The notes beneath the pieces were generated by a model. It ran no database searches, was not told the origin of the DNA, and worked only from the letters and a program-made list of their open reading frames with translations. A stretch of DNA of 64,000 nucleotides from Hyphomicrobiales bacterium. GTDB lineage: Bacteria; Pseudomonadota; Alphaproteobacteria; Rhizobiales; Rhizobiaceae. Location of the stretch: positions 62,001 to 126,000 of the forward strand of contig UBMI01000005.1 in the NCBI GenBank assembly GCA_900466475.1, read 5' to 3'. A program made the translations under genes and the position numbers. Below, one piece after another: positions 1-8,325 of the stretch. Numbering within the stretch: the stretch's first letter is position 1; each line of letters starts with the position of its first letter.

Positions 1-287
1 CAGGGACCGCAGTCGCCCCACACCGTCTGGGTGGCGACATCATTGATGACCACACCGCGTGACGTCAAAATTCTCTGTGCCTCGATTGGAAAGGCGACAT
101 CAAAGACGTCCCCCAGTACCCCAAGCATTGCCAGGGCGCGTGATGCATTGCCCAAGAGGAAGATGCCCTGACCGGTCGTGGGGGAGATACTGCGCCGCTC
201 GACGATGTCGACCTCAAATCCTTTCAGCTCGAGCGCTCTTGCCGTAGCAAGTCCGGCAATACCGGCCCCGACGATCAGAATCTTCAT
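1..287 (-). CDS. FAD-dependent monooxygenase, N-terminal part (cut by window edge)
   Basis: The reverse strand opens with ATG at 287 and reads about 95 residues to the window edge without a stop. It starts MKILIVGAGIAGLATA, a textbook Rossmann GxGxxG FAD-binding loop. An acidic residue follows the second strand (VDIVERR), and then comes a GQGIFLLGNASRAL segment typical of the UbiH/PHBH-type flavoprotein monooxygenase family. Members hydroxylate aromatic or other organic substrates using NAD(P)H and O2; the substrate cannot be read from this part. It is divergent from the MFS transporter at 580 and shares its 290-bp promoter region, which fits a catabolic monooxygenase plus uptake pair. The family call is firm, the substrate unknown. 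Confidence 0.8.
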   Translation of the reverse strand, partial: MKILIVGAGIAGLATARALELKGFEVDIVERRSISPTTGQGIFLLGNASRALAMLGVLGDVFDVAFPIEAQRILTSRGVVINDVATQTVWGDCGP

Positions 288-386
288 GACTGGGTTCCCA
301 TTGTCGCGCGGCCAGAATGACCACTTTGCAATACGCCTAGGTTAGGATGAAATGTTGCGCCGTCGCTTCAAAAACCTGCCTTGGTA

Positions 387-468
387 TTTCATCTGTAGCA
401 AACTGCCGCGTTCAGCACAGATTCGAGGGGAATTGGCCCTCGGATAGTGCGGTTCTTTCATCTGTAAC
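387..468. promoter_or_regulatory. Two 13-bp direct repeats in the divergent promoter region, vir-box-like
   Basis: TTTCATCTGTAGC at 387-399 and TTTCATCTGTAAC at 456-468 match at 12 of 13 positions and lie 69 bp apart between the divergent monooxygenase and transporter genes. Apart from the central two bases, the second copy equals the TTTCA..TGTAAC of the vir-box-like site upstream of the virG-like gene (6277-6290, read on the minus strand). The core TTTCATC also appears inverted at about 347-353. A regulator-binding role is inferred from position and repetition. Confidence 0.45.
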
Positions 469-579
469 CGAATTTCACTTTTCCCGCAGGTACCATCGAC
501 GTTAGGAGCCTATACGCTCCATCAAGGCCCAATTGGCGTCGCATCGAAATTGACCCGCTCAGAACAAACCGAAGCCGAC

Positions 580-1899
580 ATGCAATGGAATCGGCATTCG
601 ACCCGTCCTTCAAGACGCCGAGACGTGTTTCGGATGCTTTGTCTTGCGTCCGCTGGCGGGGCTTTGGAATTCTATGACTTTGTAATTTTCGTCTTCCTTG
701 CCGAGGCGATCAGCGTGCTGTTCTTCCCGCCTGATATGCCGACATGGCTGGCGATGATACAAACCTACGGCATATTCGCCTCCGGCTACATTTTCCGGCC
801 TCTCGGAGGAATAGTGCTTGCCCATTTCGGCGACATGTTTGGCCGCAAGCGCGTCTTTGCATTCTCAATTCTGTTGATGGCCGGCGCAACGCTCGCGGTC
901 GGGCTTTTGCCGACCTATCAGAGCGCCGGGATTGCCGCACCCTTATTGCTCGTCGTCCTGCGCATATTTCAGGGTATTGCAATCGGCGGGGAAGTGCCCG
1001 GCGCCTGGACATTTGCGGCCGAACACGTTTCCTCGCGTCGTGTGGGCTTTGCATGTGGCCTGGTGTGCGCCGGGCTTGGTGTTGGGATTTTCCTGGGCGC
1101 ATCCCTTACGGCACTGACGACGATGATTCTGCCGCCCGCCGACATGTTGAGTTACGGATGGCGGTTGCCTTTCATTCTCGGTGGTGTCTTCGGCCTCATC
1201 GGGATGCGGCTTCGCCGCATGTTGCATGAAACGCCGGTGTTTGTGGCTCTAAGAGCAAAAAAACAACTCGTTCCCGAACTGCCTCTGGCCGTGGTCGTGA
1301 AGACCTATCGGCGGAGCATCGTTATTTCTGTCCTTTGCACCTGGATCCTGTCGGCTAGTGTCGTGATGCTGACGCTGATGGTCCCAACAATCCTGGAGGG
1401 ATCTCACCATGTCGACCATCAAGTTGCGCTGATCGCGACAACGATAAGCGCGATGTCCCTCGTGGTCGGGGTGGTTTCAGGCGGACTGCTTTTCGATCGG
1501 ATCGGCGCGGCGCGGTTCTTCATGGTCGGAGGCCTTTTTTTGGCCATCGGCGGCTTTGCTTTTTACACTATTTCTACGCCAGCCCCGGCCCAGGTCTTTC
1601 TTTCGAGCGCCATAATCGGCTTTTCCGGCCTTAGTGCCGTTGGAGCAGCCGTTGTCATGGTCTCATGCTTTCCGCCCCCGGTCCGTTTTTCGGGCGTATC
1701 CCTCTCCTACAATGTTTCCTACGCATTTTTTGGTGGCCTGACACCGGTAACGCTCGCCGCGTTCTTGACGATCTCGTCGCTTTCGCATGTGTTTTACCTG
1801 CTCTTCGTCAGCGCGCTCACGATGGGCCTGGGTGTTTACTTCTTGGTTCGGCCCGAGGCCTTGACCGACCGGGAGCAAGTCTCGACCGCTCAAAGGTAA
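580..1899 (+). CDS. MFS transporter, metabolite:H+ symporter (MHS) type
   Basis: A polytopic membrane protein of about 439 residues with twelve predicted hydrophobic segments. The N-terminal motif GGALEFYDFVIF and the loop GDMFGRKRVF between the second and third segments are typical of the MHS branch of the major facilitator superfamily (ProP, shikimate, alpha-ketoglutarate and aromatic-acid carriers). RVLQG-like and GGEVPGAW segments follow in the fourth to fifth helix region. It most likely imports an organic acid with protons across the inner membrane. A TTG at 550 would add ten residues, but ATG 580 gives the usual short cytoplasmic N-terminus. It is divergent from an FAD monooxygenase and lies next to the virA-like operon, with vir-box-like repeats upstream. 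An aromatic acid substrate is an inference from this context. Confidence 0.85.
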   Translation: MQWNRHSTRPSRRRDVFRMLCLASAGGALEFYDFVIFVFLAEAISVLFFPPDMPTWLAMIQTYGIFASGYIFRPLGGIVLAHFGDMFGRKRVFAFSILLMAGATLAVGLLPTYQSAGIAAPLLLVVLRIFQGIAIGGEVPGAWTFAAEHVSSRRVGFACGLVCAGLGVGIFLGASLTALTTMILPPADMLSYGWRLPFILGGVFGLIGMRLRRMLHETPVFVALRAKKQLVPELPLAVVVKTYRRSIVISVLCTWILSASVVMLTLMVPTILEGSHHVDHQVALIATTISAMSLVVGVVSGGLLFDRIGAARFFMVGGLFLAIGGFAFYTISTPAPAQVFLSSAIIGFSGLSAVGAAVVMVSCFPPPVRFSGVSLSYNVSYAFFGGLTPVTLAAFLTISSLSHVFYLLFVSALTMGLGVYFLVRPEALTDREQVSTAQR

Positions 1900-1924
1900 A
1901 ATACCTTACCGGAAACCTGGCCGG

Positions 1925-4462
1925 CTATCGGGGGACCTCGGGGCGCGGTTGCTTGTTCCCAATCAATTCGAACAGCGTAGCAGCGAGGCGGTTGGAGCTG
2001 ATGGGCTTTCGCAACATTGATATGTCGGCAAAGACGCGATGATCGGCACCGGCATGCTCCGGCTCAACGATAAACACCGTGGTGGTCTGCCCGAATTCGC
2101 CGGCGATATGTCGCAGGTCCGGCATGACTTGCCATAAATCGAGATCGAGAAGGATCAGGTCGGGCGCGCGCGCGCTTTCCGACACCCAGTCCTTGAGCGC
2201 TGAGAGGCTCTCAAAGCCGACAGGTTCATATCCGAGCGCGGCAATCTTTTCCTCGTACATCAGACGCAGATTGTGATCGCGCTGGCCAAGCAGAACCATT
2301 TCGCCATTGCCAAGCGGAACCGTCCTCTCATTGAAAAATTGTTCCAAAGGAACGGGTGCTGCAGCGCTCACCGGGAAATAAAGATTGAAGGTCGTGCCTT
2401 CGCCCTGCCGACTTTCCACGTCGATCCTGCCGTCCATCGCAGTGACAAGGCCGTGAACAGCGGCCAGACCGAGGCCGGTTCCGCCTCGATTCACTCGGGT
2501 CGTGAAGAAAGGCTCGAAGATGTACGGGAAAAGGCCGGGTGCGATACCGGTTCCATTGTCTGTCAAGCCGAGAAGGACATAGCGCCCGGCGGTAATATTG
2601 CCGTGCGAAAGGGCAATGTCGGCAGAAAACTCTACCATCTGCGCCGAAATTTGAATTCTTCCATTTTCGCCCGTCGCCTGCGCGGCGTTCGTGCAGAGGT
2701 TCATGATGACCTGCTGAAGCTCGATCGGATTGCCGGCGACCGCCGGCATGTTCGGCGCGATAGTGCTCGCTAGCTGGATAGTGTCCGGAATCGACATTTT
2801 CACGAGCGGTACGATGTCGTCGATAGCCTCCTTGACGTCGAAGGGCCTGCTTACCCTCTCGCGCTTTCGGCTGAAAGTGAGAATTTGATCGACAACATGT
2901 TTGGCACGCAGGCCGCTCGAGACAATCTCCTGAATATATTGGCGCGTACGTGATGGTGTCTGGTTGAGCTCCAGCGCCATTTCCCCGTAGCCCATTATCG
3001 CGCTAAGCGCGTTGTTGAATTCGTGCGCAATGCCGCCCGCGAGCGTTCCGACTGCTTCCAACCTTTGCGCATGCTCAAGGCGCCCCTCCAGCTCCTGCCT
3101 TTCCTTGCGCTCGCGCTTTCCCCTCAAACTATGTGAGAGTGCGACGATTGCTTGCCCGAGCAATCTTATTTCGTCGCTACCCGGTTTCTTGCGAATTTCG
3201 GCATGTTCGAGGAAGAGCAATCCGACTTTTCCGGCGTCTATGCTCGTCGCAACGACTGAACCGGCACTCAGCGAACCTTCGGGAAGTGCCTGCATCTCCG
3301 AGCGCTGCAGATTTTGGTAAAAGAAGCGATCCCAGTGAAGCTTCTCCGCCATGGTCGAAGCCGATATCTGGTCCGAAAATCGGGCGGTAAGACCGGCCAA
3401 GGTCGGCGCCTCCACATTTCCGAAACTCTCAACAACCGATCGAGAACTCGTGTCGACGACGACGAAAGCATATCGGCTTGCATCAAAAAACTCCGCCACG
3501 ATGACAAGCGAGTCCATGACAGCATTCGCGACCGAGTCGAAATCATCGCTGAAACGCTGCTTGATATCCGCTATCAGATTTTCGAGATCGAGTTGCTGGG
3601 TCAAACGATTGGTCTGACTGCGCAATCGGTACACGAGGATCGCGACGTAAATGCACAGCAGAACGGAGATCGAGCCCAGCAAGATCCTGCTCCAGGCCGA
3701 GCGAACGCTGATGACGCCGAAGGCATCGAGATAATGCTTCTGCAGGAGTTGCGCCTCGACGGGCGTTTGCGATGCCTGGATCGAGGCGATCGTGCCATCG
3801 ACCGCCGGCAGCGTCGCGAGGATCATGCGGGCATGCGCGACATAGGTTCTGACTTCGGCGACGTTTGCGGCATCGGAGCGAAGTATGGCGCCAAGTTGGT
3901 CCTGGATCGAACGAGCCAGCCGCTCGCCGGGATCGGCTTCAAAGCGCATCATCATATTGCCGAGATCGTTCGACCGCCCCAGCGCCTGTTGGATTGCCGG
4001 ATCAGTGCTGGCATGCAGTTCGCTGAGCAACTGGTTTGCTATCGTAAGAGAGTTCTGCAGGATCGCGTTGTCCGTTTTGAAACGCTCGACCAATGCCTCG
4101 TCCCGGTCGATCGACTGGGCGAGCGCGGTCAGTTCCCGATCGAGGTCGGAGACGTTCTCGACACCGCTTTCCGGGAACGTCGCCCTTAGCCTGCTGAGCG
4201 CAGCATGAAGGTTGACGATCGATTCGACCAACGGATCATAATTCCTGAGCAGCCCTGCTCTTGCCCGCAGCACGTCGCGCTGCAACGAAGCATGATTGAC
4301 ATCGATAGCCCTCAATGCCGTCAGTATCGCCTCGTGCGTGTCTCGTGACGGAACGCGTCCGATTGCCAGCAGAGCGAAGCAGAATGCACCGATGACGAGT
4401 ACGGCGATACGCCATAGTTCAATCGTTGCTCGACGCTGGGGCCGGCTGGAGCTTGTGTCCAT
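1925..4462 (-). CDS. virA: VirA-like hybrid sensor histidine kinase
   Basis: 845 residues, close to Agrobacterium VirA (829). Order of parts: membrane segment at about 17-36, an all-helical periplasmic sensor (about 40-255, DAHL type), second membrane segment (about 259-279), a GAF-like linker (about 300-445), the dimerisation box GGIAHEFNNALSAIMGY with phospho-acceptor His480, a catalytic ATPase domain with DNGTGIAPG and GGTGLGLAAVHG, and a C-terminal receiver. The receiver segment EKIAALGYEPVGF is what I recall from VirA itself. This receiver keeps the LLDLDLW aspartate and the RKPIS lysine but lacks the usual acidic pair near its start, so it may be a modulatory rather than a phosphotransfer domain. 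VirA senses plant phenolics through the linker and sugars through the periplasmic domain; the ligand here is not known. ATG 4462 lies 44 bp inside the preceding peroxidase gene, which implies coupling. Confidence 0.88.
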   Translation of the reverse strand: MDTSSSRPQRRATIELWRIAVLVIGAFCFALLAIGRVPSRDTHEAILTALRAIDVNHASLQRDVLRARAGLLRNYDPLVESIVNLHAALSRLRATFPESGVENVSDLDRELTALAQSIDRDEALVERFKTDNAILQNSLTIANQLLSELHASTDPAIQQALGRSNDLGNMMMRFEADPGERLARSIQDQLGAILRSDAANVAEVRTYVAHARMILATLPAVDGTIASIQASQTPVEAQLLQKHYLDAFGVISVRSAWSRILLGSISVLLCIYVAILVYRLRSQTNRLTQQLDLENLIADIKQRFSDDFDSVANAVMDSLVIVAEFFDASRYAFVVVDTSSRSVVESFGNVEAPTLAGLTARFSDQISASTMAEKLHWDRFFYQNLQRSEMQALPEGSLSAGSVVATSIDAGKVGLLFLEHAEIRKKPGSDEIRLLGQAIVALSHSLRGKRERKERQELEGRLEHAQRLEAVGTLAGGIAHEFNNALSAIMGYGEMALELNQTPSRTRQYIQEIVSSGLRAKHVVDQILTFSRKRERVSRPFDVKEAIDDIVPLVKMSIPDTIQLASTIAPNMPAVAGNPIELQQVIMNLCTNAAQATGENGRIQISAQMVEFSADIALSHGNITAGRYVLLGLTDNGTGIAPGLFPYIFEPFFTTRVNRGGTGLGLAAVHGLVTAMDGRIDVESRQGEGTTFNLYFPVSAAAPVPLEQFFNERTVPLGNGEMVLLGQRDHNLRLMYEEKIAALGYEPVGFESLSALKDWVSESARAPDLILLDLDLWQVMPDLRHIAGEFGQTTTVFIVEPEHAGADHRVFADISMLRKPISSNRLAATLFELIGNKQPRPEVPR

Positions 4463-5465
4463 TGTACTCGCCCGTAAGAGTGTTCAGGAACGCCACCAGG
4501 GACTCCACATCGCGCTGACTGAGCGTGCGCCCAAGCTGGCTGCGAGCCATGATTTCAACTGCATCCGACAGTGAAGAGACGCTGCCATTATGGAAATAAG
4601 GTGCCGTGACGGCAACGTTGCGCAGGCTGGGGACGCGGAACACGCCTTTATCTGCATCAACTCCAGTCAGTGTGTAGCGCCCGAGATCTCCATCGTTGTC
4701 GGGATCAATTGAAGGCGGAGGAGCAAAGATCCCAAACTTCTGAAACATGTTTCCACCGACGTTCGACCCCTGGTGGCAGGATGCGCAACCAAGGTCCTTG
4801 AAGAGACGGTATCCTTCCAGCTCCTTCTCCGACAGAGCGTCGAGATCACCGGCAAGGTATCTGTCAAACGGCGCGTTGGGCGTTGTCAAGGACCGCTGAA
4901 AGGTCGCGATGGCATCAAGCAGGTCCTCGCGCTGCACCGGACGGCCATAAAGGCTCTGAAACTTGGCCGAATACGCCGGATTCTGGCGTAGCCGCGCGAG
5001 CAGATCCGGCCACGTCGCGGCCATGAGGTTGTCGTCGAGCAATATTCGTTCGTTCTGATCCTCGAGCGACGTGAAATCTCCTCTCCAGCCGAGCCGATAA
5101 TTATTGCCGACGTTGAAAATCGTCGGCGCGTTAAACCGGTGAACGCGACCCTTGTAGCCGACCGTTCGCCTGACGTTGACGGTTCCGCCGGCGGTCAGGT
5201 CGTGGCAACTCACGCAGGCAAGCTTGTTCATGCCCGACAAGATAGGGTCAGAAAACAACAACCCGCCAAGTGCAACCTTCTCGGCATCAAGCCCTTCAGG
5301 CACAGTCAGTGGGGCAAGCGGCTCACGAGGATTGGGATTGCGATCGATCGCGTGAACCGCTTCAACGCCAAAGGAAAGACCCAGGGCAATCACCGCAAGA
5401 ACAGCCTGACGGTTTCGCCAGGTCGCCCACATGCGGAACCTGGCGCCCCGTCGAGAACCGATCAC
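4419..5465 (-). CDS. Di-haem cytochrome c peroxidase / MauG family protein, exported
   Basis: 348 residues with an N-terminal export signal (hydrophobic run QAVLAVIALGLSFGVEAVHA, cleavage near residue 39) and two c-type haem sites, CVSCH at about 84-88 and CASCH at about 228-232. The spacing and the NAPTIFNVG segment between them are those of bacterial di-haem peroxidases and MauG-like enzymes. It should act in the periplasm, reducing H2O2 or oxidising a protein or organic substrate. The GTG start overlaps the TGA of the virG-like gene (GTGA), and the 3' end overlaps the virA-like gene, so it is locked inside a two-component operon. ATG codon 12 is an alternative start. Its role in signalling or in phenolic oxidation is an inference. 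Confidence 0.87.
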   Translation of the reverse strand: MIGSRRGARFRMWATWRNRQAVLAVIALGLSFGVEAVHAIDRNPNPREPLAPLTVPEGLDAEKVALGGLLFSDPILSGMNKLACVSCHDLTAGGTVNVRRTVGYKGRVHRFNAPTIFNVGNNYRLGWRGDFTSLEDQNERILLDDNLMAATWPDLLARLRQNPAYSAKFQSLYGRPVQREDLLDAIATFQRSLTTPNAPFDRYLAGDLDALSEKELEGYRLFKDLGCASCHQGSNVGGNMFQKFGIFAPPPSIDPDNDGDLGRYTLTGVDADKGVFRVPSLRNVAVTAPYFHNGSVSSLSDAVEIMARSQLGRTLSQRDVESLVAFLNTLTGEYNGHKLQPAPASSND

Positions 5466-6184
5466 TTGGCTCGCCTGCGCGCTTCAACAACAACGTCGGC
5501 ATCGAATATGTAGCCGGCGCCGCGCTCGGTACGTATCAACTTCGGCGCCGAGGCGTCGGCTTCCAGCTTGCGTCTGAGCCGCAGGATGAGAACGTCGATA
5601 CTGCGATCGAAAATCTCCTCGTCATGCACCCTGCTTGCCGACAGAAGCTGCTCGCGCGACAGCACTTGGCGGGGCATATCGAGGAACGCCGTGAGCAGAT
5701 TGAATTCACCGGCGGTCAGCTTGACCTCGCTTTCTTCGTTCGAGATCAATTGCCGTCTTTTGACGTTCAGGATCCACTTGTCGAAGTAATAGATCTTGCG
5801 ATCCTTGCGATCGCTCGCCACCGGGTGAACGCGCAATGCTGCTCGCACACGGGCCAGAAATTCCCGAAGGCCGAAAGGTTTGGTGATGTAATCGCAGGCG
5901 CCGAGCTCCAGCCCGACCACCTTGTCGGTTTCGTCGAGCCGGTCTCCGCTGATAATGATGATCGGCGCGTCCGACTTGCCCGATAATGTCCGAACGATTT
6001 CCAGCCCATCCTCGTGGCCGAGGTTGAGATCGACAATAACGAGATCCACCGGTTCGGCCTGTAGCACCTGGCCGAGCTGATGACTGTCCTTCACGCCGGT
6101 GACACGAAAGGCGTGTTGCGAGAAATAGTCTATCAGAAGGCCACGAAGCTTACTGTCATCATCGACGACCAGAATGTGTTTCAC
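5462..6184 (-). CDS. virG: VirG-like OmpR-family response regulator
   Basis: A receiver followed by an OmpR-type winged helix. GTG 6184 is preceded by a GGGGG run at good spacing and gives 240 residues. With this start the phospho-acceptor is Asp52, the residue number of VirG itself, so I prefer it to the upstream GTG at 6205. Segments such as LGHEDGLEIVR, IIIISGDRLDETDKVV, VKLTAGEFNLL and SIDVLILRLRRKLEAD match VirG nearly word for word as I recall it, well beyond ordinary PhoB-type similarity. It is the first gene of the virG-like / peroxidase / virA-like operon and should be the partner of the kinase. A vir-box-like site lies 92 bp upstream, which suggests autoregulation as in Agrobacterium. 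Targets are unknown. Confidence 0.9.
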   Translation of the reverse strand: MKHILVVDDDSKLRGLLIDYFSQHAFRVTGVKDSHQLGQVLQAEPVDLVIVDLNLGHEDGLEIVRTLSGKSDAPIIIISGDRLDETDKVVGLELGACDYITKPFGLREFLARVRAALRVHPVASDRKDRKIYYFDKWILNVKRRQLISNEESEVKLTAGEFNLLTAFLDMPRQVLSREQLLSASRVHDEEIFDRSIDVLILRLRRKLEADASAPKLIRTERGAGYIFDADVVVEARRRAK

Positions 6185-6553
6185 GTTGTAACCCCCAGAC
6201 ACCACTCGAATGAATTCGGCCTAGCTTCGCGTATTGCTGCACGAGATTTCAAATGCATTACAGCCGGCGCGGCTTTGTTACAATTGAAACGCCGGCTGTC
6301 TGCAAGCGCCAGTGAGACTCAATTTGCACCGCCTTGACGCCAAAACCTGGAGCATCCGACGGAATCGCGGTCAACAGTGGCTCTCCATTTCCTCACAGGC
6401 GCAAGCAAAATCCGACCGGAATTGGTGCCAAAGCAAACTCTTCCTGGCGCGCCCTATTGGCCGGCTGAACGTCGAAGAATTGTGGCCCGCGCTATCGACC
6501 CCGGCAATTCCGATCGGCGGCGCCGCCGACGGAATTGCCGGTCCCATGACCCT
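6185..6553. other. Intergenic region between the virG-like operon and the GMC gene
   Basis: About 370 bp without a convincing gene. The half nearest the virG-like start carries the vir-box-like dyad and its flanking inverted repeat (6261-6298). The half nearest the GMC stop codon (6299-6553) shows no clear terminator, promoter or small gene. Both flanking genes read on the minus strand. Confidence 0.6.
6277..6290. promoter_or_regulatory. vir-box-like VirG-binding site within a 9-bp inverted repeat
   Basis: GTTACAATTGAAAC fits the published Agrobacterium vir-box consensus ryTncAaTTGnAaY at every position. Its reverse complement GTTTCAATTGTAAC fits as well. It is centred about 100 bp upstream of the virG-like GTG. 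The site is enclosed by CAGCCGGCG (6261-6269) and CGCCGGCTG (6290-6298), a perfect 9-bp inverted repeat with a 20-nt interior, so the region could also form a hairpin. Binding by the local VirG-like protein is inferred. Confidence 0.7.
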
Positions 6554-8155
6554 TCAGAGCCGGGTTTCGAAGGCGGTCGGGGTCGCGACGCTGCCTGATA
6601 TTTCCTTCAGCAATATCTGCGCGGCCCGCTCACCGACGACGACACAGGGTGCCATTGTGTTTCCCGTCGGAATCCGGGGGAATACCGATCCGTCGGCGAT
6701 CATAAGATTGTCGATGCCGTAGACTTTGAGCTTTGCATCCACGACGGACCATTCGTCCCGCCCCATCTTTGCCGTGCAGGTCTGGTGCCAAAAGGGAACG
6801 GCGCTCTGCCTTATGAATAGGTCGAGGTCGTTCTTGTAAGCGCCTCCGGGAAAGGCCTCACATTTTGTCAGCTCCTTTAAGTGCGCCTGGGCACCGATTT
6901 CCCGGCTGAGTTCGACCGCTGCCCGTGCAGTCGCCAAGTCTCGCGGATCCGACAAAGCGTTGAGTTGCAGCACGACGTCATCGCGTGGATCGGCGCTGCG
7001 TAGTCTGACCCTGCCTCGGCTGCGCGGCTGCGCCAATCCTGCGACCAGTGACCAGGCATTTTGGGGAACGGAATGCTGTTTTGCAAGTTCGGGGCTGCAG
7101 ACCGGGAATTCGCCCTGGCACATCAGCACATCCGGTGAAGCGCTGCCGGAATGAACCGATGTGTAGATTGTCGCTTCGCTGCCATTGCCCCGTGCTGGCT
7201 GCGGCTCGTGATACTCAAAAATGCTCGGGAAACAAAGGTGATCCTGCAGGTTCTCGCCGACTCCGGGAAGATGCTGAACGATCGGAATTCCGAGCCGCTT
7301 CAGTTCGATCTCGTTGCCGATGCCGGATTGCATCAAAATGCGCGGCGTGTTGATCGATCCGGTGGACAGCACGATCTGCTGCGAGGCAGCGAAGCGTTGC
7401 GGTACGCCGTCGAGCAGAACATCGACGCCGACTGCCCGTCCGGATTCTGTGACGACGCGCTGCACGACTGCGCCGGTGACCAAGGTCAGATTGTCGCGAC
7501 CGAACACCGGACGCAGATAGGAATCGAAGATGGTTACCCGCTCCAGCCCATCGGCTCTAACGTCCGAGATGGCACAACCACTCTTTGCCTCCATCATGTA
7601 TCCGTTGGGATTTCGGAATTCGGGGATCCCGACAGACTTTGCGGCAGCTACCAAAGCTGGCGCAATCGGATGAGGTCGCGCCGGCTGAAAAACCGCGACG
7701 GGACCGCCTTTCCCACGCGCCATGTCCGGGCTGCCGCGGTAATCCTCGATCGTGCCGTAAAGCTTCAAAATCGCTTCGTAACCCCATCCGGCATCCCCCG
7801 TTTCGCTAGCGAAGAAATCCCAATCGTGGCGATGACCTCGCGCCCAGATCATCGCGTTGATGCTGGAGCTGCCACCCACGACCTTGCCCATCGACATCAG
7901 CAGCGATCTACCGCCCAGACCCGCCTGCGGTTCGGAATGGAACGCCCAATCGTGAGGGCCGCCGATATTTTCGGGCCATCGCGTGGCGGTTTCGATCGTG
8001 TCTGAATAAGTTATCCATCCGCATTCAAGCAGTAGGACGTTGAGATCTGGATTGTCGGACAGACGACGAGCAACGATCGAACCAGATGTCCCGGAACCAC
8101 AAACGATGACATCGAAGGAATTGGCCAGCGTTTTCGGGATAGATGCGTCAGGCAT
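6554..8155 (-). CDS. GMC-family FAD oxidoreductase (choline/alcohol dehydrogenase type)
   Basis: 533 residues from ATG 8155, which has GGAG ten bases upstream; an in-frame ATG at 8188 lacks a good site. It begins with the FAD-binding loop DVIVCGSGTSGSIVA. The first GMC signature GGSSSINAMIWARGH lies near residue 95 and the second, GSINTPRILMQSGIG, near residue 270. The active-site histidine is in PFWHQTCTAKMG and the C-terminal partner motif in GNTMAPCVVVGERAA. GMC enzymes oxidise primary alcohols, sugars or aryl alcohols to aldehydes, passing electrons to O2 or a membrane acceptor; no signal peptide is seen. An aryl alcohol substrate would fit the VirA/VirG neighbourhood but cannot be read from sequence. 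An inverted repeat lies just upstream (8207-8227). Confidence 0.88.
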   Translation of the reverse strand: MPDASIPKTLANSFDVIVCGSGTSGSIVARRLSDNPDLNVLLLECGWITYSDTIETATRWPENIGGPHDWAFHSEPQAGLGGRSLLMSMGKVVGGSSSINAMIWARGHRHDWDFFASETGDAGWGYEAILKLYGTIEDYRGSPDMARGKGGPVAVFQPARPHPIAPALVAAAKSVGIPEFRNPNGYMMEAKSGCAISDVRADGLERVTIFDSYLRPVFGRDNLTLVTGAVVQRVVTESGRAVGVDVLLDGVPQRFAASQQIVLSTGSINTPRILMQSGIGNEIELKRLGIPIVQHLPGVGENLQDHLCFPSIFEYHEPQPARGNGSEATIYTSVHSGSASPDVLMCQGEFPVCSPELAKQHSVPQNAWSLVAGLAQPRSRGRVRLRSADPRDDVVLQLNALSDPRDLATARAAVELSREIGAQAHLKELTKCEAFPGGAYKNDLDLFIRQSAVPFWHQTCTAKMGRDEWSVVDAKLKVYGIDNLMIADGSVFPRIPTGNTMAPCVVVGERAAQILLKEISGSVATPTAFETRL

Positions 8156-8206
8156 TGTGTGTTGTCTCCGTGGAAATGGCATTTGCACCCGGCACCATGG
8201 AGGCTC

Positions 8207-8227
8207 CCAGCGCGAATATTGCGCTGG
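8207..8227. promoter_or_regulatory. Inverted repeat upstream of the GMC oxidoreductase
   Basis: CCAGCGC (8207-8213) and GCGCTGG (8221-8227) form perfect 7-bp arms around the AT-rich centre GAATATT, 52 bp upstream of the GMC start codon. Size and position fit an operator for a dimeric repressor or activator. No regulator gene is adjacent. Confidence 0.35.
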
Positions 8228-8325
8228 TTACCTCTTGGCGCCGGTGACGGATATTGCGAAACCAGGTGTCTGCCCGGTTATCGATCGGGGGATTGCGGTT
8301 ACCTCTGCAAGGATATGATTGCCGG

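Noticed and set aside
3314..4189. Long plus-strand open frame (291 codons) opposite the virA-like gene
   Set aside because: It is the mirror of a well-supported kinase coding region, is rich in Arg/Asp repeats and resembles no protein family.
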